Assembly (NCBI RefSeq): GCF_000986785.1
Contig: NZ_LAYY01000030.1
Location: 1 to 40,183, forward strand
Length of the DNA stretch: 40,183 nucleotides
Direction of reading: 5' to 3'
DNA from: Mesobacillus campisalis
GTDB taxonomy: Bacteria > Bacillota > Bacilli > Bacillales > Cytobacillaceae
The position numbers and the translations under genes are program-made. Positions 14,854 to 23,120 of this stretch are shown one piece after another (positions within the stretch are counted from its first letter, which is position 1; each line of letters begins with the position of its first letter). The notes beneath the pieces are model-generated. The model was given only the letters and a program-made list of their open reading frames with translations. It had not been told where the DNA came from and made no database searches.

Positions 14854-17429
14854 ATATTATCAACAAGGTAACCCTGAGGCATTTAAAAGAGAATAAACGC
14901 CGATCACTCGTCACCATCATCGGCGTCATCATTTCGGTAGCGATGATCACCGCGGTTGCGACCCTTGGTGTTTCCTTTTTGGACTTAATGATTCGCCAGG
15001 ATATTGCCAAAAACGGAGAATGGCATGTTCTCTACAAGGATCTCACCCATGACCAAATACAAGCGATTGAGCAGGACAGCAGCACAAAAACACTTGCCCT
15101 CTCAAGCGATGGCTATGCAGCCCTTGAAGAATCGGAAAATGCCTATAAACCTTATCTACATTTTAGAAGCTATAATAAAACCGGCATGGAGCAATTCCCG
15201 ATCACAGTCAGCGAAGGAAGGCTTCCCCGAAATGAAAATGAGGTTGCCATTTCAGAAGCGATAAAAAACAATGCAAAAGTGGAGTACAAAATAGGAGATC
15301 AACTCACAGCTGATATAGGGGAGCGCTGGAGTACAACAGAACCAGCCATGCTGACTCAAAATCAATCTCTTCAGCGTGGTGAAGATACAATTAATGAAGA
15401 ATTGAAAAATACCGAAACCAAAACCATGACCATCGTCGGCACGATTGAACGCCCTACATGGGAACCTACCTGGGCTCCCGGTTACACGGCGATTGGCTAT
15501 GTGGATGACACATCCTCTGATTCCGTTGATGCTTTCGTCGTTTTAAACAATATAAAAGGCTCCCTTTTTGAAGACGCCAATAAACTCGCTGCCCAACAGG
15601 GAATTGAAAATGTCCATTTTAATTCCGATTTGCTTCGCTATTACGGGGTAACGGATAATGACAACCTGCGCATGACGCTATTCTCATTGGCAGGCATCAT
15701 TATGGCCGTCATTATCATTGGCTCCATCGCTTTGATTTATAATGCATTTGCCATTAGTGTATCAGAGCGTGCCAGGCACCTGGGGATGCTTTCAAGCGTT
15801 GGTGCGACGAAGAGGCAAAAACGGAATTCGGTCTTTTTTGAAGGAGCAGTTATCGGAGCGATCAGTATTCCGGTTGGGATTCTGGCCGGCCTTGCGGGTA
15901 TTGGCATCACCTTCATTTTCATCAATACGTTTATCCAGGACGCATTAAATGTTACGGAAAGGCTTGAATTGGTGGTCACACCGGCGTCGATTTTGATTGC
16001 ATGCGGCATTTCCATCCTGACGATTTTCATTTCAACCTATATTCCGGCGCAAAAAGCATCCCGGATTTCCGCCATTGATGCCATCCGCCAGACGCATGAC
16101 ATTAAGTTGTCAGGAAAAACGGTCAAAACAAACAGGCTGGTGCGAAAAATCTTCGGACTTGAAGCCGAAATTGGGCTGAAGAATGTGAAAAGGAATAGGA
16201 AACGATACCTGGCCACCGTTTTTTCGTTAGTAATCAGCATTGTCCTTTTCCTATCAGTCACCTATTTTACCGAAAATCTGAAAAAATCCCTGGAATTGTC
16301 GCAGGATAATCTTCAGTATGATATCCAGATTTTCAGCAGTCATTTGGGAAAGGAAGAGCTGGCAAGCTTTGCGGAATTGGATCAAGTAACGAAATCCACC
16401 TTTATTGACGAAGTGCAATTTGAGGCGCTTGTTGGAATCGACGACCTCCCTGATCCGTTGAAAAAGCAAATTGCTGAGAACGATTTGGAGCTTACCGATG
16501 GAAAATATCCTTATTATACTGTCATGCATGGATTGGATTCGGAAAGTTTCCAGGCCTATGCGACGCAAATCGGTGTGGATGCAGCAGACTTCACCCAGCC
16601 TGACAAACCAAGCGCGATTGTTATTGATCAGATTTCCTATGAGGATGCTTCAATCGGAAAACTTATACAAACCAAAGCGCTTGAGGCGGAAGTCGGCGAC
16701 AAGATAGACTTATTCAGCATGCCCTACGGTGATTCTGAAACAGAGCAGCCTGAACGGGAATTGGAGGGCACAGTCCAAATAGGCGCCCTCACCGACGAGG
16801 TTCCAATAGGTGTCCAGACCGCTTCCCTGGGTGGAGTGAACCTTATCGTTCCTGAAGACACATTGTGGCAGTTGGCTGCCGACGCCGAGCAAGTGAGCTC
16901 CTATGTCTATTTGAACAGTTCGGACCCGATGGCCACCCAGACAGCGATTGAAGACCGCAAAGATACAAATATTAATGTTTACAATGTTTTTCAGCGGCGG
17001 CAGCAAGATGAGCAGATGATCTTGCTGATGTCCGTCTTCACCTATGGTTTCATTACGCTCATTTCCCTCATTTCAATCGCGAATATCTTTAACACCATCT
17101 CGACAAGCATTTCACTTCGCAAGCGGGAATTTGCGATGCTGCGGTCGGTTGGGATGACCCCTAAAGGATTTAATAAAATGATCCATTATGAAAGTGTATT
17201 TTATGGAGTCAAGGCCCTGGCCTATGGACTTCCTATCAGCATCCTGGTCATGTTCGGCATGCACCATGCCCTTAGGTATACCTTTGAATATGGATTCAGC
17301 CTGCCATGGATGAGCATCCTTTTCGTAATCGTCCTGATTTTCCTGATTGTAGGGGCGGCCATGCTGTACTCCATCTCAAAAATAAAAAATGAAAACATTA
17401 TAGAGGGGTTAAAACAGGAAAATATTTAA
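14850..17429 (+). CDS. FtsX-like ABC transporter permease with two FtsX domains
   Basis: An 859-aa membrane protein. One membrane helix near residues 19-43 precedes a large extracellular domain (about 45-270) and three helices (about 275-395). A second set follows: helix about 435-460, extracellular domain about 465-715, and three helices about 725-850. Each set carries an FtsX motif: ARHLGMLSSVGATKRQ in the first, KREFAMLRSVGMTPKG in the second. This duplicated MacB/LolC-like plan of about eight helices differs from the ten-helix BceB permeases of about 650 aa that usually accompany intramembrane kinases. GTG start overlaps the ATPase stop. Substrate unknown; antimicrobial peptide resistance is a reasonable guess. 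Confidence 0.9.
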   Translation: MNIINKVTLRHLKENKRRSLVTIIGVIISVAMITAVATLGVSFLDLMIRQDIAKNGEWHVLYKDLTHDQIQAIEQDSSTKTLALSSDGYAALEESENAYKPYLHFRSYNKTGMEQFPITVSEGRLPRNENEVAISEAIKNNAKVEYKIGDQLTADIGERWSTTEPAMLTQNQSLQRGEDTINEELKNTETKTMTIVGTIERPTWEPTWAPGYTAIGYVDDTSSDSVDAFVVLNNIKGSLFEDANKLAAQQGIENVHFNSDLLRYYGVTDNDNLRMTLFSLAGIIMAVIIIGSIALIYNAFAISVSERARHLGMLSSVGATKRQKRNSVFFEGAVIGAISIPVGILAGLAGIGITFIFINTFIQDALNVTERLELVVTPASILIACGISILTIFISTYIPAQKASRISAIDAIRQTHDIKLSGKTVKTNRLVRKIFGLEAEIGLKNVKRNRKRYLATVFSLVISIVLFLSVTYFTENLKKSLELSQDNLQYDIQIFSSHLGKEELASFAELDQVTKSTFIDEVQFEALVGIDDLPDPLKKQIAENDLELTDGKYPYYTVMHGLDSESFQAYATQIGVDAADFTQPDKPSAIVIDQISYEDASIGKLIQTKALEAEVGDKIDLFSMPYGDSETEQPERELEGTVQIGALTDEVPIGVQTASLGGVNLIVPEDTLWQLAADAEQVSSYVYLNSSDPMATQTAIEDRKDTNINVYNVFQRRQQDEQMILLMSVFTYGFITLISLISIANIFNTISTSISLRKREFAMLRSVGMTPKGFNKMIHYESVFYGVKALAYGLPISILVMFGMHHALRYTFEYGFSLPWMSILFVIVLIFLIVGAAMLYSISKIKNENIIEGLKQENI

Positions 17430-17437
17430 GGAAAAAC

Positions 17438-17467
17438 GCGGTTAGCTGTGAGGCTAACCGCATTTTT
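17438..17467 (+). terminator. Terminator of the ABC transporter operon
   Basis: Perfect 9-bp stem GCGGTTAGC/GCTAACCGC with loop TGTGAG, then ATTTTT. Confidence 0.88.
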
Positions 17468-17496
17468 ATGTGCTTGGGAATTCTCCCATGATACGG

Positions 17497-17517
17497 TGTG
17501 AACCGTCCCCCATTCGC
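17497..17517 (-). repeat. Dispersed GGGGACGGTT repeat, copy 1 (minus strand)
   Basis: On the minus strand, AATGGGGGACGGTTCACACC begins almost directly after the stop codon of the RpiR regulator gene. It matches the core ATGGGGACGGTTC of the copies at 23844, 37628 and 38822. Confidence 0.6.
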
Positions 17518-17518
17518 T

Positions 17519-18355
17519 TTACCCCTCGAGGGCCCGCAAGGTTTTATCGCGAATTTGGATGCGATTCAAATAGTCTTTGGCGATAAGCTCGGTATAGATC
17601 AGGTCAAAGAGGAGGAAAAGCGGAAGGGTTGGAGAGATGTTTTGGCCCATATGCATATTGCTTTTACTCATGACAATCATAGTCAGATGTGCCAGCCGGG
17701 ACAGCTCGGAGTTTTTTTCACTCGTGAATGCCAGAACAGTGGCTCCATGCTGCTTCGCTATTTTTACCGCATCAATCACTTCCCTTGTCTCCCCTGATAC
17801 CGAAATGCCTATGATCAGGCTGTCTTTTCCTGCCAGAGATGCATCCATTACAGCCTGATGGGGGTCGGTAATACTCTCGACATTCACCCCTATCCGAAAA
17901 AACTTCCATTTAAATTCCTGTGCCGCGATTCCAGAGTTGCCGATGCCATAAACGTGGACTTTCTTCGCACCATTGAGAAGCGAAACAGCCTGTTGAAGGG
18001 CTTGATAAGTGATATTCCGAAAGGTCCCTTCAATGAGCTCCAAATGATTTTGATACAGCTTTGAGAAATAATCAATTTCCTTGATATCACTCGTCTTCGC
18101 CGGTTTGTTTCTCAAGTCGATGTACCTTTTTAATTCATGTTTGAATTCATTGAACCCTGAAAAAGTAAGCTTCTGGCAGAAGCGGGTAATCGTAGCAGGC
18201 GAAATATGAATCTTTTTGGCAATCTGACTAATCGATAATTGACTGATTTCTTCGGGATGATTGATGATATAGTTGGCTAATTCAGCCTCAGAGCTCGTGA
18301 ATTTCTCCATATTGCACTCAATCCCGTGAATCAGGTTTTCACCAAGATACTCCAT
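17519..18355 (-). CDS. MurR/RpiR-family transcriptional regulator
   Basis: A 278-aa protein. The N-terminal HTH_6 domain (about 1-77) has LSISQIAKKIHISPATITRF as recognition region. The SIS domain (about 110-240) binds sugar phosphates in this family (VHVYGIGNSGIAAQEF, and ISVSGETREV). The ligand is probably an amino-sugar phosphate, given the nanE and PTS genes transcribed towards it. ATG start with AAGGAG upstream. A terminator after nanE and a TATAAT hexamer (minus strand, 18392-18397) suggest it also has its own promoter. It probably represses the PTS-nanE operon. Confidence 0.87.
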   Translation of the reverse strand: MEYLGENLIHGIECNMEKFTSSEAELANYIINHPEEISQLSISQIAKKIHISPATITRFCQKLTFSGFNEFKHELKRYIDLRNKPAKTSDIKEIDYFSKLYQNHLELIEGTFRNITYQALQQAVSLLNGAKKVHVYGIGNSGIAAQEFKWKFFRIGVNVESITDPHQAVMDASLAGKDSLIIGISVSGETREVIDAVKIAKQHGATVLAFTSEKNSELSRLAHLTMIVMSKSNMHMGQNISPTLPLFLLFDLIYTELIAKDYLNRIQIRDKTLRALEG

Positions 18356-18446
18356 GTATGTACTCCTTACTGATGCATTCTATCTCTTTCCATTATATCT
18401 GAATGAAGTTTATTCTTCGTAAAAGGATTGAAAACTATTATTGCAA

Positions 18447-18488
18447 TGAAAAATAACCCAAAGGCTCAAAGCCCAGGGTTATTTTCAT
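18447..18488 (-). terminator. Terminator of the PTS-nanE operon
   Basis: AAAATAACCC pairs with GGGTTATTTT, with an inner GGC/GCC pair. It lies about 10 bp past the nanE stop on the minus strand. Confidence 0.85.
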
Positions 18489-18496
18489 TAAAAGCT

Positions 18497-19198
18497 TTAG
18501 TTCTTCAAAGCATCAGCAAACTTCTTTGTAATCAGCTGTGGTCTCGTTATCGCGCCGCCAACAACGACGGCATGGACACCAATGTCCAACACGGACTTTG
18601 CAATCTCCGGTGTAGACACATTGCCCTCCGCCACAACCTTGGCGTTCTTCACTTCTTTTACAATCTGGCTGATCACGGCATAATCATGATCGTCGATTTT
18701 CAAGCCATCTGTTTCAGCTGTATAGCCATATAAAGTTGGGGCAACTATTTCAAACCCCAGTTCATCCGCAACAATCGCTTCTTCGACTGTCGAGACGTCG
18801 GCCATCAATAAAAGATGAGGATGCCGCGAACGCACTTCCTTATAAAAGCTCTCCAAATTGCTGCCATCTGGGCGAATCCGGCTCGTTGCATCTGTCGCAA
18901 TGATTTCGCAGCCTGTTTGCGCCAAAGCATCGATTTCCTTCATCGTCGGGGTAATAAATACCGGATGGTCACCGTACACTTGTTTGATGATGCCAATCAC
19001 CGGCAGGTCGACTTGTTTTTTAATCTCAACAATATCTTCAACTGAGTTGGCACGAATGCCAACCGCTCCGCCATCTTTCGCGGCTAATGCCATTCGCCCC
19101 ATAATAAAGGAGCTGTGCAGGGGCTCCCCTTCCAACGCCTGGCAGGAAACTACTAATCCTTTTTTTATCTGCTCTAACACACGTTGCAACACTAACAC
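18497..19198 (-). CDS. nanE: N-acetylmannosamine-6-phosphate 2-epimerase
   Basis: A 233-aa TIM-barrel protein of the NanE family. The N-terminal GLVVSCQALEGEPLHS (about residues 14-29) holds the substrate phosphate loop. IGIIKQVYGDHPVFITPT (about 68-85) holds the catalytic lysine K72, and ADVSTVEEA and VVAEGNVSTPE line the rest of the barrel. It converts ManNAc-6-P to GlcNAc-6-P, feeding NagA. GTG start with AAGGAA 6 nt upstream. It follows the PTS gene by 15 bp, so it is co-transcribed. No sialic acid lyase or ManNAc kinase is nearby, which points to ManNAc arriving already phosphorylated through the PTS. Confidence 0.9.
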   Translation of the reverse strand: MLVLQRVLEQIKKGLVVSCQALEGEPLHSSFIMGRMALAAKDGGAVGIRANSVEDIVEIKKQVDLPVIGIIKQVYGDHPVFITPTMKEIDALAQTGCEIIATDATSRIRPDGSNLESFYKEVRSRHPHLLLMADVSTVEEAIVADELGFEIVAPTLYGYTAETDGLKIDDHDYAVISQIVKEVKNAKVVAEGNVSTPEIAKSVLDIGVHAVVVGGAITRPQLITKKFADALKN

Positions 19199-19213
19199 TT
19201 CCTTATAAAGAGA

Positions 19214-20749
19214 TTATTGTTCTAAATACTCTTCAACTTCGTTTTTCACAATCGTCACTTGAGGTCCGTAAATGATTTGGACACCCGTCCCTTTCTTCAC
19301 GATTCCTTTTGAACCTGTCTGCTGAAGGATATCCTCCTTCACCTGGTGTTCATCCTTAATGGTCACACGCAAGCGAGTCGCACAGCAGTCGACAACCTCG
19401 ATATTTTCTCTTCCGCCCAATCCTTCTACGATTGTTTTCGCACGATCTGTTGCGGAAACTTGCTGTGCAGTGGTCTCTTCCTTATCTTCGCGGCCAATGA
19501 CCTTGAAGTTCTTTTTACGAATCAAGTACCTGAATGTGAAATAATACAGGAAGAACCAAGGAATCCCTACGAGTAGTACATATGGCCAGTTTGTTTTGTC
19601 CACACCCTGCAGAATACCGAATAAAATGAAATCAATGAATCCGCCGGAGAAGGTTTGTCCTACCGTGATATTGAAAATGTCCGCCATCATGAACGCAAAG
19701 CCATCGAATATGGCATGCACGACATATAATAGTGGGGCAACAAACAGGAAGCTAAATTCCAATGGCTCGGTAATCCCTGTCAGGAAGGATGTTAATGCAG
19801 CGGATAAAAGAATACCCGCAACCACTTTCCGATTTTCCTTTTTCGCGCAATGATAAATCGCTAAAGCGGCTCCTGGCAGACCAAACATCATTGTAATGAA
19901 ACGGCCTGACATAAATCTCGATACCCCTTCGTAATACTGTGTAGTCGAAGGATCCGCCAATTGTGCAAAAAAGATATTCTGCGTACCGCTAATCAATTTG
20001 CCGCCAATTTCCATCGTACCCCCAAGAGCGGTTTGCCAGAATGGCAGATAGAAAATATGATGCAATCCCATTGGTCCAAGCATACGAAGAATAAATCCAT
20101 AAAAGAGGGTCCCGATTTCGCCAGTACCTGTCACGAGAGCTCCCAGTTGATTGATGAACAGCTGGAAATAAGGCCAGACCACAAATAATGCCGCACCGAC
20201 AAAAATCGAGGCGAATGATACCACGATTGGAATGAATCGGGAACCTCCAAAGAAGCCTAGAACCTGAGGCAGCTGTATTTTATTGTATTTATTGTGCAGG
20301 GATGCAGCGACAATCCCGATGACAATCCCGCCAAATACCCCTGTTTCCAAGGTTTGTATTCCAACAGCCATTCCCTGTCCGGCTCCGGCCAAATTTCCTT
20401 CCGCCAGTTCGCCAGCCAGGCCGAGTAGAGCGTTAATGGCACTGTTCATAACAAAATAACCAATCATCGCTGCCAATCCAGCCGTTCCTTTATCCGAACG
20501 GGCCAAACCAACGGCAACCCCAACTGCAAAAATGATTGGCAAGTTCGCAAACACGATATTCCCTGCCGCACTCATGATAATAAAGATGGCTTGAAGCCAT
20601 GCGATATCTAAAAACGGATAAGCTGAAACCGTATTTGGATTCGAAAGCGCTCCGCCAATTCCCAATAACAAACCAGCAGCCGGTAAAACGGCAATGGGAA
20701 GCATGAACGATTTCCCGAATTGCTGGGCTTTTTCAAAAGCCTTTTTCAT
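19214..20749 (-). CDS. PTS transporter subunit EIICB, glucose/N-acetylglucosamine family
   Basis: A 511-aa protein. The EIIC membrane domain (about 1-410, around ten hydrophobic segments) carries GLHHIFYLPFW and the GITEPLEFSFLF substrate motif. The C-terminal EIIB domain (about 430-511) has the phosphocysteine C456 in DCCATRLRV. No EIIA domain is fused, so a glucose-type EIIA must come from elsewhere. The pairing with nanE and the facing nagAB operon suggests transport of ManNAc and/or GlcNAc; B. subtilis NagP is shorter, and a glucose or MurNAc role cannot be excluded by eye. ATG start with GGAGG. A good promoter (20797-20825) and a cre-like site lie upstream. Confidence 0.85.
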   Translation of the reverse strand: MKKAFEKAQQFGKSFMLPIAVLPAAGLLLGIGGALSNPNTVSAYPFLDIAWLQAIFIIMSAAGNIVFANLPIIFAVGVAVGLARSDKGTAGLAAMIGYFVMNSAINALLGLAGELAEGNLAGAGQGMAVGIQTLETGVFGGIVIGIVAASLHNKYNKIQLPQVLGFFGGSRFIPIVVSFASIFVGAALFVVWPYFQLFINQLGALVTGTGEIGTLFYGFILRMLGPMGLHHIFYLPFWQTALGGTMEIGGKLISGTQNIFFAQLADPSTTQYYEGVSRFMSGRFITMMFGLPGAALAIYHCAKKENRKVVAGILLSAALTSFLTGITEPLEFSFLFVAPLLYVVHAIFDGFAFMMADIFNITVGQTFSGGFIDFILFGILQGVDKTNWPYVLLVGIPWFFLYYFTFRYLIRKKNFKVIGREDKEETTAQQVSATDRAKTIVEGLGGRENIEVVDCCATRLRVTIKDEHQVKEDILQQTGSKGIVKKGTGVQIIYGPQVTIVKNEVEEYLEQ

Positions 20750-20796
20750 AAAGTAACCTCCCTGTTTATTTCGAATGTATGAAAACTTATATTTGC

Positions 20797-20825
20797 ATCA
20801 TAAGACCGCTTTCACTTTATTTCAA
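20797..20825 (-). promoter_or_regulatory. Promoter of the PTS-nanE operon with embedded cre-like site
   Basis: Minus strand -35 TTGAAA (20820-20825), 17-bp spacer, -10 TATGAT (20797-20802). TGAAAGCGGTCTTA (20801-20814) lies in the spacer and differs from the cre consensus at one position (T instead of C near the end). CcpA bound there would block RNA polymerase. Confidence 0.55.
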
Positions 20826-21036
20826 TGGCTCCGTAATCGTTTTTAACTATTTTCATCATGCTGCTAAAAAGACTGAAAATGTTTTCATGGGTTTCATCAA
20901 ACGGGTGGAATAACCCTTTCCACCTATCTTTCCCTTGTTACCGTGAAAAGTTGCGCATCTCTCTCTAAATACATAAATCATTTCCCAGGGATAAAAACTA
21001 ACGCGATTTAATAGGAGCAATGAATCACGTTTTGTA

Positions 21037-21050
21037 TTGGTCTATACCAA
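21037..21050. promoter_or_regulatory. NagR operator (dre site) 1
   Basis: TTGGTCTATACCAA, a near-perfect palindrome of the GntR/HutC-type NagR (YvoA/DasR) class. It lies about 105 bp upstream of the predicted nagA start site. Confidence 0.65.
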
Positions 21051-21099
21051 AATGAGGCTGATACTCTTATAAAGTAAGGATTGCGGTATTTACTTCAAA

Positions 21100-21115
21100 A
21101 TTGGTATAGACAACT
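21100..21115. promoter_or_regulatory. NagR operator (dre site) 2, overlapping the nagA -35
   Basis: ATTGGTATAGACAACT matches the Bacillus NagR operator type. It covers the -35 TAGACA (21106-21111) of the promoter whose -10 is TAAGAT (21130-21135), so bound NagR would occlude the promoter. Confidence 0.7.
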
Positions 21116-21164
21116 GCATACCCCCATGCTAAGATAGGGGCGTGAAAGGGTAGGAGGATGGACA

Positions 21165-22364
21165 ATGAAACAGACAACCAAAGCCATTTTGTTAAAAGGA
21201 ATGCAAATCATGGCGGAAGGCAAAAAGATTGAAAATGGGTATCTCAAAATCAGGGACATGCAAATCATCGGGTATGGTCCCCTCGGCGATGAAGATTCTA
21301 CAGAAGGCTTCGAAGTGATTGACGTCCCTGCTTCCTTCACAGCCGTTCCGGGTCTGATTGATATTCATATCCATGGTGTGAATGGCGCCGATGTGATGGA
21401 CGCGAGCCCTGAAGCGTTGGATAATATGTCCACTGCCCTTCCTAGAGAAGGAACAACAAGCTTTTTAGCCACCACCATGACACAAAGCAATACAGCGATT
21501 GAAAACGCCCTGGAAAATGCGGGGAATTATATCAGCCAGGGACAGGAACCGGGAAAGGCCGAAATTCTCGGTGTCCATTTGGAAGGACCATTTGTGAATC
21601 CAAAAATGGCTGGTGCCCAGCCTGTTCAGCATATTGTCGATTCCAACCTTGGTCTTTTTAAAAAATGGAATGCATTAGCCAAAGAACATATTAAAGTGGT
21701 GACCATCGCGCCCGAGCAGCCAGGTGGTTTGGACCTTGTTAAATATTTAAAGGAAAACCGAATCATCGCCTCCATCGGTCATTCACATGCGACTTATGAG
21801 GAAGTGGTGAAGGCAATAGAAGCTGGAGCAAGCCAGGTCACCCATTTATTCAATCAGATGAGAGGATTGCATCATCGGGAACCAGGTGTGGTGGGAGCAG
21901 CGTTTTTACATGATGAATTAACAGCTGAAATGATTGCGGATGGCGTCCACGTCCGCCCTGAAATGGTCAAGCTTGCTTATAAAAATAAAGGAAGGGACCG
22001 CCTCATATTAATCACCGACTCGATGCGTGCGAAATGCCTGAAGAACGGCGTGTATGATCTTGGCGGACAAGCGGTGACGGTAGCCGACGGGAAAGCTCTT
22101 TTACACGACGGTACCCTTGCTGGCAGCATCCTGAAGCTCGGCCAGGGCCTGAAAAACATGGTGGAATTCTCCGGGTGCTCCCTTGAGGACGCCATCCATA
22201 TGACTTCAGTCAATCCTGCGAAGCAATTGAACATCTATGAGCGTAAAGGAAGCATTTCGATTGGAAAGGATGCGGACATTGTCATCCTCGATGAACATCT
22301 GGACGTATTCATGACATTTTGCCGGGGAGAGCTTGCCTATCAACAAGGAGGAGAGGAAAAATGA
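21165..22364 (+). CDS. nagA: N-acetylglucosamine-6-phosphate deacetylase
   Basis: A 399-aa amidohydrolase. Metal- and substrate-binding motifs in order: HIHGVNGADVMD (about residues 67-78), HLEGPFVNPKMAGAQ with the metal-binding glutamate (about 138-152), SIGHSHATYEE, THLFNQMRGLHHREPG and LITDSMRAKC, whose aspartate is the catalytic base. It removes acetate from GlcNAc-6-P to give GlcN-6-P in the cytoplasm. ATG start with GTAGGAGGATG upstream. Its stop overlaps the nagB start (ATGA at 22361-22364). The promoter is covered by a NagR operator, so the operon should be induced by amino-sugar phosphates. Confidence 0.95.
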   Translation: MKQTTKAILLKGMQIMAEGKKIENGYLKIRDMQIIGYGPLGDEDSTEGFEVIDVPASFTAVPGLIDIHIHGVNGADVMDASPEALDNMSTALPREGTTSFLATTMTQSNTAIENALENAGNYISQGQEPGKAEILGVHLEGPFVNPKMAGAQPVQHIVDSNLGLFKKWNALAKEHIKVVTIAPEQPGGLDLVKYLKENRIIASIGHSHATYEEVVKAIEAGASQVTHLFNQMRGLHHREPGVVGAAFLHDELTAEMIADGVHVRPEMVKLAYKNKGRDRLILITDSMRAKCLKNGVYDLGGQAVTVADGKALLHDGTLAGSILKLGQGLKNMVEFSGCSLEDAIHMTSVNPAKQLNIYERKGSISIGKDADIVILDEHLDVFMTFCRGELAYQQGGEEK

Positions 22365-23092
22365 AGATTAAAAAGGTGAAAAATTATGAAGAGATGAGCC
22401 GTATTGCGGCAGAACTCATCATTGATAAGGTACGCAGCAACCCAAGTATCAATCTGGGCCTGGCAACGGGCTCAACTCCCGTTGGTATGTACGAGAAGCT
22501 GGTACAGGACCATCAAGAGAAAGGAACTTCCTATAAAAGTGTCAAGACGTTCAACCTGGATGAATACATTGGCCTTTCCAGTGAGAATCCTAACAGCTAC
22601 CGAAGCTTTATGAACAAGCAGCTGTTCAATCATATTGATATCCCAATTGAAAATACTCACGTACCGCACGGAGACGCCAAGGATCCTTCTCAGGAATGTG
22701 CGGAATATGAGGCGCTTTTGAAAAAAAATGGCGGAGTCGATCTGCAAATACTTGGAATCGGCGGCAATGGCCATATTGGATTTAATGAGCCAGGCACTTC
22801 GTTTCAATCAGAGACTCATATTATTGAACTGGCGGAATCTACCCGCCGTGCGAATGCCCGTTTCTTCAACAGCCTAGAGGAAGTTCCGACCCAGGCGATT
22901 ACAATGGGAATTGCAAGCATTATGCAGAGCAAGGAAATTCTGCTGCTCGTTTCCGGCCAAAAGAAAAGCCAGGCAGTAAAACAGCTTCTGCAAGGAGATG
23001 TAGGTGAACACTTCCCTGCATCCGTTTTAAAAACACACCCGAATGTCACCATTATTGCCGACGAAGCCGCTCTATCAGAGGTCACTGTATAA
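22361..23092 (+). CDS. nagB: Glucosamine-6-phosphate deaminase
   Basis: 243 aa from the ATG at 22361, four bases overlapping nagA, with AAGGAGGAGAGG upstream. GLATGSTPVGMYEKL (about residues 32-46) binds the phosphate, FNLDEYIGLS carries the catalytic aspartate, and LGIGGNGHIGFNEPGT carries the ring-opening histidine. It converts GlcN-6-P to fructose-6-P and ammonia. The short monomeric-type NagB length is typical of Bacillus. Second gene of nagA-nagB-nagR; the regulator starts 28 bp further on. Confidence 0.95.
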   Translation: MKIKKVKNYEEMSRIAAELIIDKVRSNPSINLGLATGSTPVGMYEKLVQDHQEKGTSYKSVKTFNLDEYIGLSSENPNSYRSFMNKQLFNHIDIPIENTHVPHGDAKDPSQECAEYEALLKKNGGVDLQILGIGGNGHIGFNEPGTSFQSETHIIELAESTRRANARFFNSLEEVPTQAITMGIASIMQSKEILLLVSGQKKSQAVKQLLQGDVGEHFPASVLKTHPNVTIIADEAALSEVTV

Positions 23093-23120
23093 GTAATTTC
23101 TTAATGTGAGAAGGTTATAT

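Larger units (their letters stand above)
20750..21164. promoter_or_regulatory. Intergenic control region between the PTS and nagA operons
   Basis: 415 bp without a gene. It holds the PTS promoter and cre-like site on the left, GTTTTCAT-type boxes including the inverted repeat TGAAAATGTTTTCA (20874-20887), a 7-bp stem GGTGGAA/TTCCACC (20904-20924), and two NagR operators with the nagA promoter on the right. Confidence 0.6.
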
